Part shown: in pieces, positions 46,903 through 57,993 of the stretch
Numbering within the stretch: position 1 is the first letter of the stretch
How the letters are laid out: every line of letters begins with the position of its first letter
Source of the DNA: Ulota crispa
Taxonomy: Eukaryota; Streptophyta; Bryopsida; Orthotrichales; Orthotrichaceae
Length of the DNA: 64,000 bases
Reading direction: 5' to 3'
Assembly: GCA_963920765.1 (NCBI GenBank)
Contig: OY987245.1
Location: forward strand, 8,696,727 to 8,760,726
Program-made: the position numbers and the translations under genes
The notes under the pieces: model-generated
The model's database searches: none
What the model was told of the DNA's origin: nothing
Seen by the model: the letters and a program-made list of their open reading frames with translations, nothing else

Positions 46903-47160
46903 TGAACCTCATAAAGTTGTTGTTGTTTTGTACCTGCTCTCTTGTATTGTATCTAGATGGGACCCTTGGGTAGCCCATGAATTCCATTGGAGCAAGTAAA
47001 TTTCAAGCCAAGTCACATACATACTATTGGTCTAGTGGGATATTTTGAGATATTTTGAGATATTTTGGAATTTGTCATGAAGCAATTTCCTTCAAGTGCA
47101 AAATGGTCCTTGTATGAATACAACCAACTCTTTTGGTAGGCAACATCCTTAGAGGATTAA
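46903..47160. mobile_element. TTAA element, ~0.25-kb class (GGATGTTGCTG type), decayed copy
   Basis: Aligns with 50756-51002 ('ctcttgtattgtat', 'caagtgc', 'ggcaacatccttaga'). The left TTAA has become TGAA. It carries three 'gatattttga' tandem units at about 47039-47070. Confidence 0.65.
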
Positions 47161-47205
47161 AAGAAAGTTTATGTGAACATAAAGCCTTAGAATTGGGTAT
47201 GTTGT

Positions 47206-48090
47206 TTAACCCTTAAATGCCAATGCAGACATTTTTTGCACAATGGATTACAAAAAAACATGTTGCTAGATATAAAAAAGCCATTTTTCATCAAGAATTT
47301 TTTATAGTAATGATGGAGATATCTGGTCTATTATGGAAGGCCAAAAAATAGTCTTGTTGAATGTACTCATGTTTTTACATACCCCAATTTGTGAGAAGAT
47401 TCACAAAGATGTTATTATGTTTCACAATGCCCTTTTGCAATTCCCATGAGGGTAGCATGCAATACTTGCTTATGCAACTTTTAGGACAGTGGAAGACACC
47501 ATAAACCAATAGAAATTTGGCCACAAAATGTCAAATAGTGGTAAACCTTGGGCTTTCTCAATGTTTTTTTGGTAAATGATAAATTTGATACATTTTTGTA
47601 GCCTTTTTCCTAAGATCTCCTTGCTTGAAGTTATAAAGAGTTTCAACTTATTGAGGGGTGTTTAAGTGTTATGAATAGCTCATATGGTTGTTAGGTCTTT
47701 GTTTTTTTATGTTGTAATACCCTTTAATACGTTGAAACTCCTTGTAATTATAAGCCCCTCAATAAGTTGAAACTCTTCATAACTACAAGTATGGAGATCT
47801 TAGGTAAAAGGCTACAAAAACAAGTTGGAATTATCATTTACCAAAAAAATGTTGTTAGAATCCAAAGTTGACCACTATTTAACATAATGTAGCCAAATGT
47901 TTGTTGGTTTATGGTATCTTGCACCATAGTAGTATCAAATTGTGTAAGCACTTTGCCACACTATTATCTTCTCTTGCATTTTGCAAATGTTTACAACTTA
48001 CTTTTTGCCACAGTGACCAACCAAAAGTCAACCCCTCATTGCTGACGGATCTAAAAATATATGGAAAATGAGGTCATTATATCCGCTTAA
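47206..48090. mobile_element. TTAA element with internal hairpin
   Basis: Begins TTAACCCTTAAATGCCAATG and matches the 0.36-kb class for its first ~300 bp. ~105-bp inverted arms follow (about 47557-47658 and 47755-47862; 'tcctaagatctccttgcttg' pairs with 'caagtatggagatcttagg'). The right border at TTAA 48087-48090 is inferred from the start of the next element. Confidence 0.5.
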
Positions 48091-48744
48091 CCCTTGAACG
48101 CTCCAACGCCTGAAATATGGCCTCTCTCAATTTAATTTGGGGTTCCAATCAAGTAGATTGGGTGGTACTAGGAGTTCAATTGTACCAATGATACAATTAG
48201 TGCATGTACTACTAAAGTGAGTGGGTACATGGTTATGAAGGTCTCATGCTCTGTTAGAGATGACTTGTGGATGGGGAAAGGTGGCTTCTGGAGCAGTTTA
48301 GCGCAACAACAAATACTAGGACTACCCTAGAACCACTGTCAAATGCCAGTGAGTTGTGTGCTTTTGTGGTCCACCTTAGCACCCTAAATCTTACCAAAAA
48401 ACTTTGAAGGAGGGTAGGCAGATGTCCTATTTTCTAACCATAGTATAAAATTTCATAGCGTAATTTTGCTTGATCGGGACAAGATAAGGTGAGAATTGTG
48501 TCACACATCCATAAAGTTGGGCAAACAGCCAGTTTTCAACTTGCCTTTGACCATTATAATAATGGAAATAGGACGGTCAAAGTTCTCCAAATTTTCAAAT
48601 GATCTCTGGGCTCAAGGTAACCACCCCTTCCAAGGGTTCATATCCATGGATTTCATTTTTACACAAACCATAGGGTTTTGATTACCTCAAGGTCCTCTAA
48701 ACCTGTGCAGTGCACTAATTCTGAGTTGGGCGCTCAGGGGTTAA
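48087..48744. mobile_element. TTAA element, 0.66 kb (GAACGCTCC end)
   Basis: Left TTAACCCTTGAACGCTCCAA; right TTGGGCGCTCAGGGGTTAA. Inverted ends of about 17 bp; non-coding. The right TTAA is shared with the next element. Confidence 0.75.
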
Positions 48745-48996
48745 CCCCTTAGTGCCGCAAGATCTCAAAATGGGGCACTTAGAAATGATAAAGTTCTTAT
48801 TTGACTTGTTATAATCTTTCTATTGGTATGATCAAATCATTTGTCCTTTTCTTTATACTTTGGAACTTGTCTCATCTACCATTCAATATGGCTAGATTTT
48901 GTGGATCTTGTTTGTGATAACAATTTGGTTGGATTTAGTGTGAGTGGTCTAGATTTTAATGAATTAATGAATATGGGCTGAGCGCTCTGCGGTTAA
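48741..48996. mobile_element. TTAA element, 0.26 kb (TTAGTGCCGC end)
   Basis: Left TTAACCCCTTAGTGCCGCAA; right GGCTGAGCGCTCTGCGGTTAA. Confidence 0.75.
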
Positions 48997-49338
48997 GCGA
49001 TGAGAGGGCAAGTCAGTTGAGCTGATTGCAAAAATCACAATTGGGATATATCAAAAAACACCCCATGGGCCATGTAGACAGGGCGAGAGACAGGGACCCT
49101 CCCTTTCACTTTGCAGTCAGCAGTCGCCGCCTGCAGAATTCGTTGACTTGGTGCAGGTTTGATCCGCATTGGCAGCCAGCCTCTGACTCCTCACCATCGC
49201 ATGCAACGCCTGACACCCTTGGCCCCCCCGACCAGTACAGGTACAGTCACAACAACAGCAAGAAAATCAAACCGAGAATGAAAAGCCCACCCCCAGACTC
49301 AGACAGCCTTTCATTATTTGGTTTAATATTTCCAAGCT
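48997..49338. other. GC-rich spacer, possible relic ORF
   Basis: A 107-residue open frame (49026-49349, plus) spans GC-rich DNA and runs into the next TTAA element. It shows no recognisable domain and I do not call it a gene. Confidence 0.3.
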
Positions 49339-49588
49339 TTAACCCCTGAGCGCCCATGCCATATTCACCAAAATGTAAACTTAGTCACACTCAATTCAAC
49401 TAATCTATCATGACAAACTAGATCCATGAAGTTCAGCCGTATTGATTGGTAGGGAACATAGGCCCAGAAGTACAGGAAAAAAGGACACATGATTTGTCTT
49501 TATTGATGAAAAGATTATAAGAGTCAAAAATGAAACTTTTTCAATTGTGAAAGGTAATATTTGGGGCTGTGGGACGCTAAGGGGTTAA
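49339..49588. mobile_element. TTAA element, 0.25 kb (GAGCGCCC end)
   Basis: Left TTAACCCCTGAGCGCCCATG; right GGGACGCTAAGGGGTTAA. The right TTAA was itself the target of the TA MITE that follows. Confidence 0.78.
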
Positions 49589-49901
49589 GGTAGGAGCACC
49601 CATAAGCAACGCTATCCCCATAACCGTCAACTCTGAAATCTTGGAAAATATTTGGAAATAAATAAATGTAATGACAAGGATGTACAACATGTGAACATGA
49701 AATCTTGATAGTGGTTATGGGTACAATGGCACTTTGCTCTTTAAAAATTCACAACATATTCTCATAGCATCCAAATAATACATTCAAAATTGCAAACCCA
49801 TTATTTTTCTATTCCTAATAGGATCCTATAATTTGCTAGCTGTTTATTAATACTCATCATGTCCAAAACCCTTAGATTGACGGTTATGGGTGCTCCTACC
49901 G
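49588..49901 (+). mobile_element. TA-target MITE (AGGTAGGAGCACCCATAAG family), 314 bp
   Basis: The ends are AGGTAGGAGCACCCATAAGC and GGTTATGGGTGCTCCTACCG, with TA at 49586-49587 and 49902-49903. Same length as the inverted copy at 28089-28402. Confidence 0.82.
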
Positions 49902-49903
49902 TA

Positions 49904-50755
49904 CCAGAATCATTGGGTCCAGCATTCCAGCTTCAAGCTTGCAACTAAAGACCTGCAATTATCTCATGTTCAGAATCAAAGAAACTGTGCTGTAGCTACG
50001 AAACTAACAAAAACAACAATTTTTTTTTATAGATGAGGCTCCGGAATTAGACCGTAACCGAATCCATGGAACCATCCCAGCTGAGAAACAGAGGAAAGGG
50101 AGAAACAAAGGCTGACTCAGCAGTGGCTAACTAGTTTTCCGAGCTTCACGCCTTCACCTGCTCAAACCCTCCAATCTCCATTTCCCGTTTTCAACAGGAT
50201 TTTTCACATCCTTACACCGAATACATTATAACAATTATACATCTTTTTTGGAAAGTTTGATTTAGTTTTTACGTTGTAGTTTGAGAATTCATCCAGATTT
50301 TTTCTTCCTGGCATTTTTTGGACATTTTCACCAGCTAAGCCAGACTAAGTTAGTCCATCCCCCAAACAACGAACCAAACAAAGTGAATGGTTCCGAGGTC
50401 CGACCAGCTGCGGCATGAGAGTGAATGAGTAGGTCCAATGACCATGGCCTGCTAGCCTGGCGTGAACCCTCGGCCTTTGACCGGGCTGCTGCTGCTGCTG
50501 CTGCAGGGCAAGCCTCGTACGCCGCGCCTCTCGTCCTACTACGTTACGGCTGCACGCACTAGTCTAGTCACTCTAGTCACTCTAGTCACTCTAGTGGTCA
50601 GTCAGTAAGACCCAGTGGTGTTCGGTGGTGGGTGGCGACCTCGGACTTTCACAGCTTGCCAGGCTGAGAGAGTGAGAGGGCCCTTCCTTCTTTTTGGTAG
50701 CCTGCTTGCATTGCCAGGCTGAGAGCATCCGCATCGTTACTTGCAAAATACACTC
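49904..50755. other. GC-raised intergenic with microsatellites
   Basis: (GCT)6 lies at 50485-50503 and four tandem CTAGTCACT units at about 50564-50596, in locally GC-rich DNA. This could be the flank of an undetected gene; no coding frame was recognised. Confidence 0.4.
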
Positions 50756-51415
50756 TTAACCCCTAAAGGATGTTGCTGTTTCATATACGGACTCTTGTAT
50801 TGTATACGTATGGGACATTTGGGTAGCACAAGAATCTCATTGGAGTTGTAGATTTCAAGCTAAGTCATAAACATGTTGTTGATCAATTTGGATTTTTTGG
50901 GGAATTTTTGGCATTTGTCATAAAGATATTTATTCAAGTACTAAATGGTCCTCATAGGAATACATTCGACACTTTTGGTAGGCAACATCCTTTAGAGATT
51001 AATATCACTTTTGGTGCCTGGTGTGCCTCATTGTAGGTGCGCTAATGTCCTATGTAAGGTAAGGTTTGCACAATTGCAGCTCAAAAATGAAAATGTTAAG
51101 GGTTTGGGTAATTTATTAGTTTTCCCAAATCCGAGATGGTCAAAGCTTGCTAGTTGGTTGGCAAAAGAGCATTGCTTTGCTTAGAGCATACATACCGTTA
51201 CATGCAAAACACACTTGGAATATCACTTTGCATGCATGCTATGCTTAACGCGCCTCATTGTAAATGCACTAGTAACCTATGCACGGTAAGGCTTGCTCAA
51301 TTGCAACTCAATAACACAAACATCAAGGGTTTGGGACTTTGGGTAATTCACTAGTTTGCCCAAATCCAAGATGGTCAAAGTTTGCTAGTTGGTTGGCAAA
51401 AGAGGCTTGCTTGAC
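50720..51415 (+). repeat. Tandem duplication (~200-230-bp units), one with a TTAA insertion
   Basis: Unit 1 (50720-51178) and unit 2 (about 51182-51415) share 'gttac(t/a)tgcaaaa', 'cctcattgta', 'atggtcaaag(c/t)ttgctag' and 'ggttggcaaaagag'. Unit 1 contains the 247-bp TTAA element; unit 2 does not. Confidence 0.75.
50756..51002. mobile_element. TTAA element, 0.25-kb class (GGATGTTGCTG type), best copy
   Basis: Left TTAACCCCTAAAGGATGTTG; right GGCAACATCCTTTAGAGATTAA. Other copies at 46903-47160 and 54929-55488. Confidence 0.82.
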
Positions 51416-51751
51416 ACCTATCCTCCATGATGTGCTATGCTCTTTGTTCTTGCTTGAAGACAACAATGGGGCATTTGAGATTTGAACAAACCCCTCAGTC
51501 TAGGATGCACCCTCAACACTTGTTTTGAGGCTGAGGGTTCTAGTATAAGACAAGCAAGTTGCTGAGTTTCTCATCAATTTAATTGATTCCAATGCCATAT
51601 TTGTTAATTTAGGAAGAAACCCCAATTTTAGAAATAAACCAAGTATAAGGTGATCCCCTTAAACCAAGCTCTAGATTTAAGAATCGTTTTAAAATGCTGG
51701 GTTTAAGATGAAATACAACCTGGGAATCTGGTTTTCCCAATTGAATGAATA

Positions 51752-52078
51752 AGGTAGAAGGCTTGAAAACCAACCATCTAAGGGCTAAAACTGAATTTTG
51801 GGGAGGTAGAACTTCTTGAAATATTTTTCAGTAAAATTTCCTTGAAAAATAAGAAGAATTGACATCTAACCCAAGTTGTTTCATATTTTTTGAAATTTTG
51901 TAGAATTAGTTATGAAGTTTTGAAGCTGAAGTGACATAGGACTCTATAACCGCTCACCTTCTCAAATGTACACTGCCTATATATTTTAGAAATCTATGAA
52001 AAAATACATGTACAGAGTGAAAACATTTTGGAGGGTGAGCAATTTTAGAGCCTGGACGGTTTTCGAGCCTTCTACCTT
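51752..52078 (+). mobile_element. TA-target MITE (AGGTAGAAGGCTC family), copy 2
   Basis: Inverted ends AGGTAGAAGGCTTG and GAGCCTTCTACCT, with TA at 51750-51751 and 52079-52080 (327 bp). It is inserted beside a partial copy of the ACGATATTCATT MITE. Confidence 0.85.
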
Positions 52079-52242
52079 ATGGCGTTTTCCTTGATTGGGG
52101 AGCGACCCACCACTCCACCAGAATATGCTCCTTGTGTTAGGCACTCATCCGGAGCCAGTTCCACCGAGGTCGCTGCTGCCCCCCTGACTGACTCCTCCAC
52201 CTCTCCTGTCAGCGCCCACTGCACTCCTTCTGTAACACACTA

Positions 52243-52498
52243 CACTACATAGTGAAATTAGGTTGCCTCATACTAATTTCTCACCATTTTACACTACGGT
52301 ATACCTGTATATAGTGACAAAAAAAAAACTCTGCATTGCAGAAAAAAAATTTCGTGGCGTCCGAGCTGACAACCATGTGAAACTTTAGTATCTAGTACAG
52401 AGTTGTATGTGCCTCAGGTGGCTAAGCGTTGAGTTCTGAGGTAATTTTCAAGGGCAAGACAACCTATTTGTTAAGGCTACTTGTTTCACTATTTAGTG
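52243..52498 (+). mobile_element. TA-target MITE CACTAAATAGTG, copy 4
   Basis: Left CACTACATAGTGAAATTAGG; right TTTCACTATTTAGTG. Shorter than the other copies and diverged inside. Confidence 0.65.
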
Positions 52499-52798
52499 TG
52501 CTATATTTCACCCTCCTCCTATAACACCAAAATTACATAGTTATTTTTTTTGCTCATTAAAATAATAATAATAACAATTACTCTAAATGAGAGGCTTAGT
52601 CCCTAAGGAATTGACTCCTCACGTACTTACTCAAACAAACTTCTTCAAGGTAGCTTCATACAATGCAAAGCCTCCTCTCTTGCAATCTAGAGTCAAAATT
52701 AATTTCAAAAGTAGAGATTCAATGATTTTTTTTTGTGGAGAATTATTTCAAAGTCAAACCGCAAGGGAGGAGGCTTTGTGTCAAGTAAAGCAACACAT

Positions 52799-53403
52799 TA
52801 GGGGGTTTGAGATATCTCAAAAAAACTGTGAACAAATGGTTGTGAACGAGTTTTTGTTCACTGGTGAACATGAAGTCACAAAAGTGAACCACCCATGAGG
52901 ACCTCCAAGAGGTCCTCATGGCTCGTTCATGCGTGAACAACATGAAGCCTCTCCCTTCTCACCTCTCTTGCTAGCTCTGCTAGTGTTCCTGTCACTCCCG
53001 CGCTTGTTTGTGTTATTTGTGTTGCTGCCTGCCTCTCGGCTCTTGCTCCGCGCCTCCTTTAGACAATTTGGATGCAGAGTTGATTACCAAGTCTAGGTCA
53101 TTCAAGGAATCGCAATGCGCGAGAAGCGACAATGGTGGAGTTGAAGAGATCTTTATTAGAAGCGGAAAATTGTGGAGCCAAAGGGTTCCAAATTAGAAGC
53201 GTCAATGGTGGAATTCAAGGGATCTAGATTAGCTTACGGAATTGGTGATTGTGGGCAAAGTTGAAAGGGTGGTGAGTAGTTCACTGCAATTCGGATATTT
53301 GAATGGGTGAACGCAAGGACATGAATGATGACTTGACTAACTTGTTCACCAATTTCATTCACGTGAACAAAATTGATGGTGAACGGCATATTTGAAACCC
53401 CTA
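52799..53403. mobile_element. Inverted-repeat element, possibly hAT-like
   Basis: Left TAGGGGGTTTGAGATAT and right ATATTTGAAACCCCTA are inverted. Several GTGAAC/GTTCAC motifs sit near both ends and in the interior (for example 'gttcactggtgaac'). The TAGGGG terminus fits hAT elements, but no 8-bp target duplication is visible. Confidence 0.5.
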
Positions 53404-54928
53404 TCAAAGAGCTTTGTTTGTTTGATTGCATACCTTAATTAAATAAAAAAGCAAGCAAGAGCTTTCATGGGTAGAGCCTTTGGTTGTTTCAACTTGTCTA
53501 CTATGAAATATGTTTAACAACTTTCTTCAACATAGTGAAACAAATGTTGTAATTGCATGTTCCAAAACGTTGCTTTACCGCCCAAAGTTTAGTAGCATGC
53601 GCATTCACTTGCATTGGTAGGATTATATGCCTTCTTAGGCGGCTAGAGGGGTCACCTGACTCACCTCCCTGGGACCACCCAAAGTAATTTCAATATTAAA
53701 AATCTATGGAACAAGAGGGCGGAATATAATGGTAAACACTAAACACCATTCCCTCCAATACAAATCTGGGACATTGGTAGAAGCTCAAGCTATTTTCTAT
53801 GAGAGTGCCATATCTTCTGTTGGTTTCCAATATAGCTACCTTCGGTTAAATCAATCCTTCTAGGAGGAATCAATAGTTTAAACGTAAAAATGAAAGCAAG
53901 TAATTTTAACGTTATAATATTTGCAATTTTGCATATGGCATCGAAGCTTCACTATTGTTTAAAACCTATTGTAAACAAATTAGTTTCTCCCACCACTGAC
54001 AAAAACAAGCAGGTGGCATCACAATAACCATTTGCTAAATCAACAGATAACAATCTCAAAAACTCTCTTTGAAATTGAATCATGTCATATTTAACTAATT
54101 TTGGACAATCTAAAGTTTATGAAAGAAGAACCATGTTATATGGTGTAGAGAAACCAGAAGTTGTTTTCGTTTTCTTTCTTATCTTTTGTTAAACCTTTTT
54201 TGGTTATTGGGAGACCCTTGGTAACGAATCCAAGAACAAGGTCTTAAGTTCCAAACAAATATGTTAGTATGACACTGTAATCTCGAATCACCATGGCGAC
54301 ATGGCCATGTACAATCCAAATACAAATACCATGATTAGTCATGATCAATGTCCGAGGAGGTTTTGAGCTTCCTCAGTAAAAATTTCACATTTTTTTAAAA
54401 TTTTAACCGGATTTTGGAAAGATGCGTAGCATTTGGTTAGTTTTGAAAAAAAAAAAAAAAAAAAAAAATCTTTGTTTTACTAATCAGTAGAAAAATATGC
54501 TATGCTCCGCGGCCTAGTTGATTTTACAAGCTTGTTGGATCAGCCCAAATTGAATCAAAGCTTTGGAAAGGCAAAAAAGCCGGTTCTTCGATTGAACATG
54601 GAAAAAGAGAAATGAATGCATTCTTCTTGCGCAAGTGTTTTGTCAATGCCTAAAAGCAAGGAGCCTTAAACCATATATAGAGCAAAAAAATTAATGTATC
54701 AAACATTGTCCACGTTCTATTACTATAAATAGAAATTTTCCAGACAATCAGCAGGTTTTAATTCAATTCATTTAAATTTCAACCAATATTTTTGACCTTT
54801 CATTTGAATGACTTTCGATTGTTTTTAGATCTCCTTGCTCATTGGCTATGATTAAACCATATGGAAAACATCAAGGTATCTCCTAATGTCCAAGGAACTT
54901 ACAAAGTCAAAAACAACATGAATAATTT
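53404..54928. other. AT-rich intergenic, nothing recognised
   Basis: Short ORFs only. A ~21-base poly-A run lies near 54449-54470. Confidence 0.35.
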
Positions 54929-55488
54929 GGAACCCCTAAAGAATGTTGTTGTAATGTATAAGCTCTCTTATGTTGTATACAAATGGGGTACTTGGATAGC
55001 ACATGTGTCCCATTGGAGCTGTAAATTTAAAAACAAGTCACAAAAAAAACTACCGATCACCTAGGGTTTTTTGAGGAATTTTGAACATTTGTCATAAAGT
55101 CATTTCTTCAAGTGCTAAGGTAAGAGGCTCATAACCTGACCATCTAAGGGTTGAAACTGAATTTTTGGGGAGGTGAATTTTCTTGAAAAATTTTCTAGTA
55201 AATTTTCCTTGAAAGATAAGAGGAATTGGCATCTAACTCAGGTTATTTTCTATTTTTTAGAGCAATTTAGAATTAGTCATGAAATTTTGAAGTGGAAAAG
55301 TCATAGGGCTCTAAAACTGCCCACCTCCTCAAATGCACGTCCATTGTACATTTCTGAAAGGTTATGAATAAGGACATGTACCAACAAAATTCATTTGGGG
55401 AGGTGAGCAATTTTAGTACCCTAACGGAGTTTGAACCTCTTACCTTAAATGGTCCTCGTATGAATGCAGCCAACACTATTGGAGTTAA
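54929..55488. mobile_element. TTAA element (GGATGTTGCTG type), decayed, split by a MITE
   Basis: 'aacccctaaagaatgttgttg' at the left and 'ggagttaa' at the right align with 50756-51002. The body is split by the 328-bp TA MITE at 55118-55445. Confidence 0.65.
55118..55445 (+). mobile_element. TA-target MITE (AGGTAGAAGGCTC family), copy 3, with empty site
   Basis: TA at 55116-55117 and 55446-55447. The host sequence 'caagtgcTA' and 'TAaatggtcctc' matches the uninterrupted 'caagtactaaatggtcctc' at about 50934-50953, so exactly TA was duplicated. Confidence 0.9.
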
Positions 55489-55510
55489 CACAAGTATAAG
55501 GGTTTATACT

Positions 55511-55642
55511 CTTAGAGTATGTTCACACTTAGTGTTAGGAAGAGTATTAGCAGTATGAATGCAATCTAAAAGTGTATCCAAATACATCTAATTTTCCTTT
55601 GCTAATACCCCTCTTAACAACAAGTGTGAACATACCCTAACT
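55511..55642. repeat. Short hairpin, arms ~45 bp
   Basis: 'ttagagtatgttcacactta' at the left pairs with 'aagtgtgaacataccctaa' at the right. 'gaagagtattagca' pairs with 'tgctaatacccctc'. It could be a tiny MITE or a small-RNA-type foldback. Confidence 0.6.
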
Positions 55643-57510
55643 TGCGCAACAACCAAGGCGATTTCAACTAACTTTGCAACTTCTATCTCCTCAATAATGA
55701 GAAGCGGAGGTAGTTTTCTTTTGCTTTGGTAACAGGAACCGGTACAGGAGCGCAATAATTTTGGCTGTTTTAACGGAAAAACATTGTTGATTTAATGGGA
55801 GCTTGGGGCTTGATCACTAATTACACTTGTGTGGAAAAAGGTGGGGTTGGCATTGACGTCAACTGAGATTGTGTTGGAGTTAAATGACAAAGCGACTTGT
55901 CAAAGGAAAGTCAGCGTGATAAAGAAAAGGATTGACGTGCACTGAATCATTTAAGTACTTGTCATGAATAAGTGTGGCTGACCTTGGCAGTAGTACAGTA
56001 GATTAATTTTCCAAACTTATGGCAATGTCAAGGGTATCTCCCACTTTCAGCCACTTTAAGAATGTCCAGTACAAGTCAATGCTGGAGTGTGATTTCATTG
56101 GGAGATCGTTCAATTAGAGCTCACTGGAGAGATGACCCTAGGTGTTATATGAGGGCGTCCGTAGTTGAGGTACTTGTAAGAGCCTCAGGAACGGTAAAAG
56201 GATGGCCTTGTTACATGTGCGATTTTATGTAGCAACCTCTTGGAGGAGTTTGCATTTGAGGAGTTTGCGATCTTCATGTGTAACTAGTTTTAGAATCTTC
56301 AAAGATGTGGGAGCACATGGTCAAGGAGGTTGATTGCAACAAAAAATGGGAGAATTGTAAGAGGAGTTGTTAGAGAATCAATCACACTTGCCAATTATAC
56401 TTAAATGACAACCAAATCTTCTAGCTTTGCAGGTTTATTCCAAATGTTGCCTAGGGTTGCTCTTATGCTGAGCTTCCCATTTGGCTTTGCGGCCACATTG
56501 GGGATAGTTTTCTCTTGTTATGCTTGGACCTACCTCCCTTGTGTAGTTATTGTACCCCAATTTTAGTTGAACTAAAGATGCCCTAACTCCCCTAAGACTA
56601 GTAATGGTTATGATTGTTTTTCTCACTCCTCAAAAGTAATGTATGGTTTCTCATGTAATTTTAGGAACTAGGAGATTGTAGAGTATTGCAAAAGAAAGGC
56701 TAAAAGAGAACTTAAGAACGGTTTGTTCACATTCCATGCCACATCACATCTTTGCAAGTCTCACCTCAACGTGACATCCAAGTTATCAAAGGCAAAAACA
56801 AGTAGGACAACTCTATTTTGTGAGCATAAAATGGTGAGCAATGAGCTCTAAGCCAAGATTCTTTGAGACATAAACTAATTCTAAATCCAAAATCAATGAA
56901 AAAAATTAAAAAATAGCAAGTTTTTCAAGAGATTGAAGTTTAAAATGCACACTTACAAGTCCCTATATTCATGGTTATAAGTGAAATTTAATATGCTGAC
57001 AAAAAATAATCCAACGCATGGCTCACAGCTCATGATATAGCATTCCCCCGTTGTGCTTCAGTTGGGTTGACTACCTTTTTAGAGGCGTTGGGGTCACGTC
57101 CCCATTGTGCTACAGCTGGGCAGAAATGCCCTTTGTTGTGCTTCACTTGGGCATGGGAAAACTTTTTCGTGAACGACCTCAACACAATAATTTGTAACGA
57201 TAGAGGATTGAAGGGCTTTTCTATCAAGGGGTCAGCCAGTTCAGGCACTCCGGTGGGCATGCTGCTGTAAAGCACAAAAGTTAAAAGAGTTGTGTCGCTG
57301 GTGCAGCGGGGTGGGCTGTCAGGGAGTAAAAGCGTCAAAGTCATCGCAGCGATGGTAGAGGCACCGTAGCAGCCGTGCACTTCTATAATCAATGCAATGC
57401 ACAGCCCTCAGTCCCTCACAGGGCTAGCCGGACCGTCTACGACGTCCCAGCAGCTCATTCATTCAAAACACCGCTCAGTAATTGCTCAAAACTTCAACCT
57501 TTACTACTAC
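55643..57510. other. Intergenic, no gene recognised
   Basis: Low-copy-looking DNA with short ORFs on both strands, none with a recognised domain. A fragment of the AGGGGTGGTTCACAC MITE lies near 56713-56800. The rightmost part lies downstream of the U-box gene. Confidence 0.35.
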
Positions 57511-57993
57511 CCTAACTCAAACATTTCCACAGCAAATCTGTCCACAGTTCATTGCACATGGCAAGCTGTCGGTGGACCATACATACAAGGATTTTTTTTT
57601 CCAAATTAGGTTGTGCACAGAGATGATGAATTGTGGCTCTTTTTATTGTTCTCAGCCAAAGCTGGAAAACTTGGATGACTGGCAGTAGCCCTAATTGTCC
57701 CCAACAACACCAAGCCTGTAGATTGATGGAAAAAAGGCGACAAAATTGAGGAATGTCACTGGAATTTGAAACATTGGGGATTTCATGTACTATACAATGT
57801 GGAAGGGCGACTGTAATCACAGAAGCACCCTAAAAAGAATGGGAGAGAAAAAAAGAGATGGCGTCTGGCGCCCTCCAACTTGCCCTACCGTGATCATTGG
57901 CTCTTCGAACAAATGAACTCAAACTGGAGTGGGATACCGACATAATAAAATCTTTTCCTCTAACTTTGAATTTGTGCCAAAATGATGTTACTA

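Noticed and set aside
49026-49349. 107-residue plus-strand open frame
   Set aside because: GC-driven, Pro/Ser-rich, runs into the end of a TTAA element and shows no recognisable motif on either strand.
57030-57392. 120-residue minus-strand open frame downstream of the U-box gene
   Set aside because: No ATG-supported domain; it lies on the 3' side of the U-box gene and looks like chance coding.
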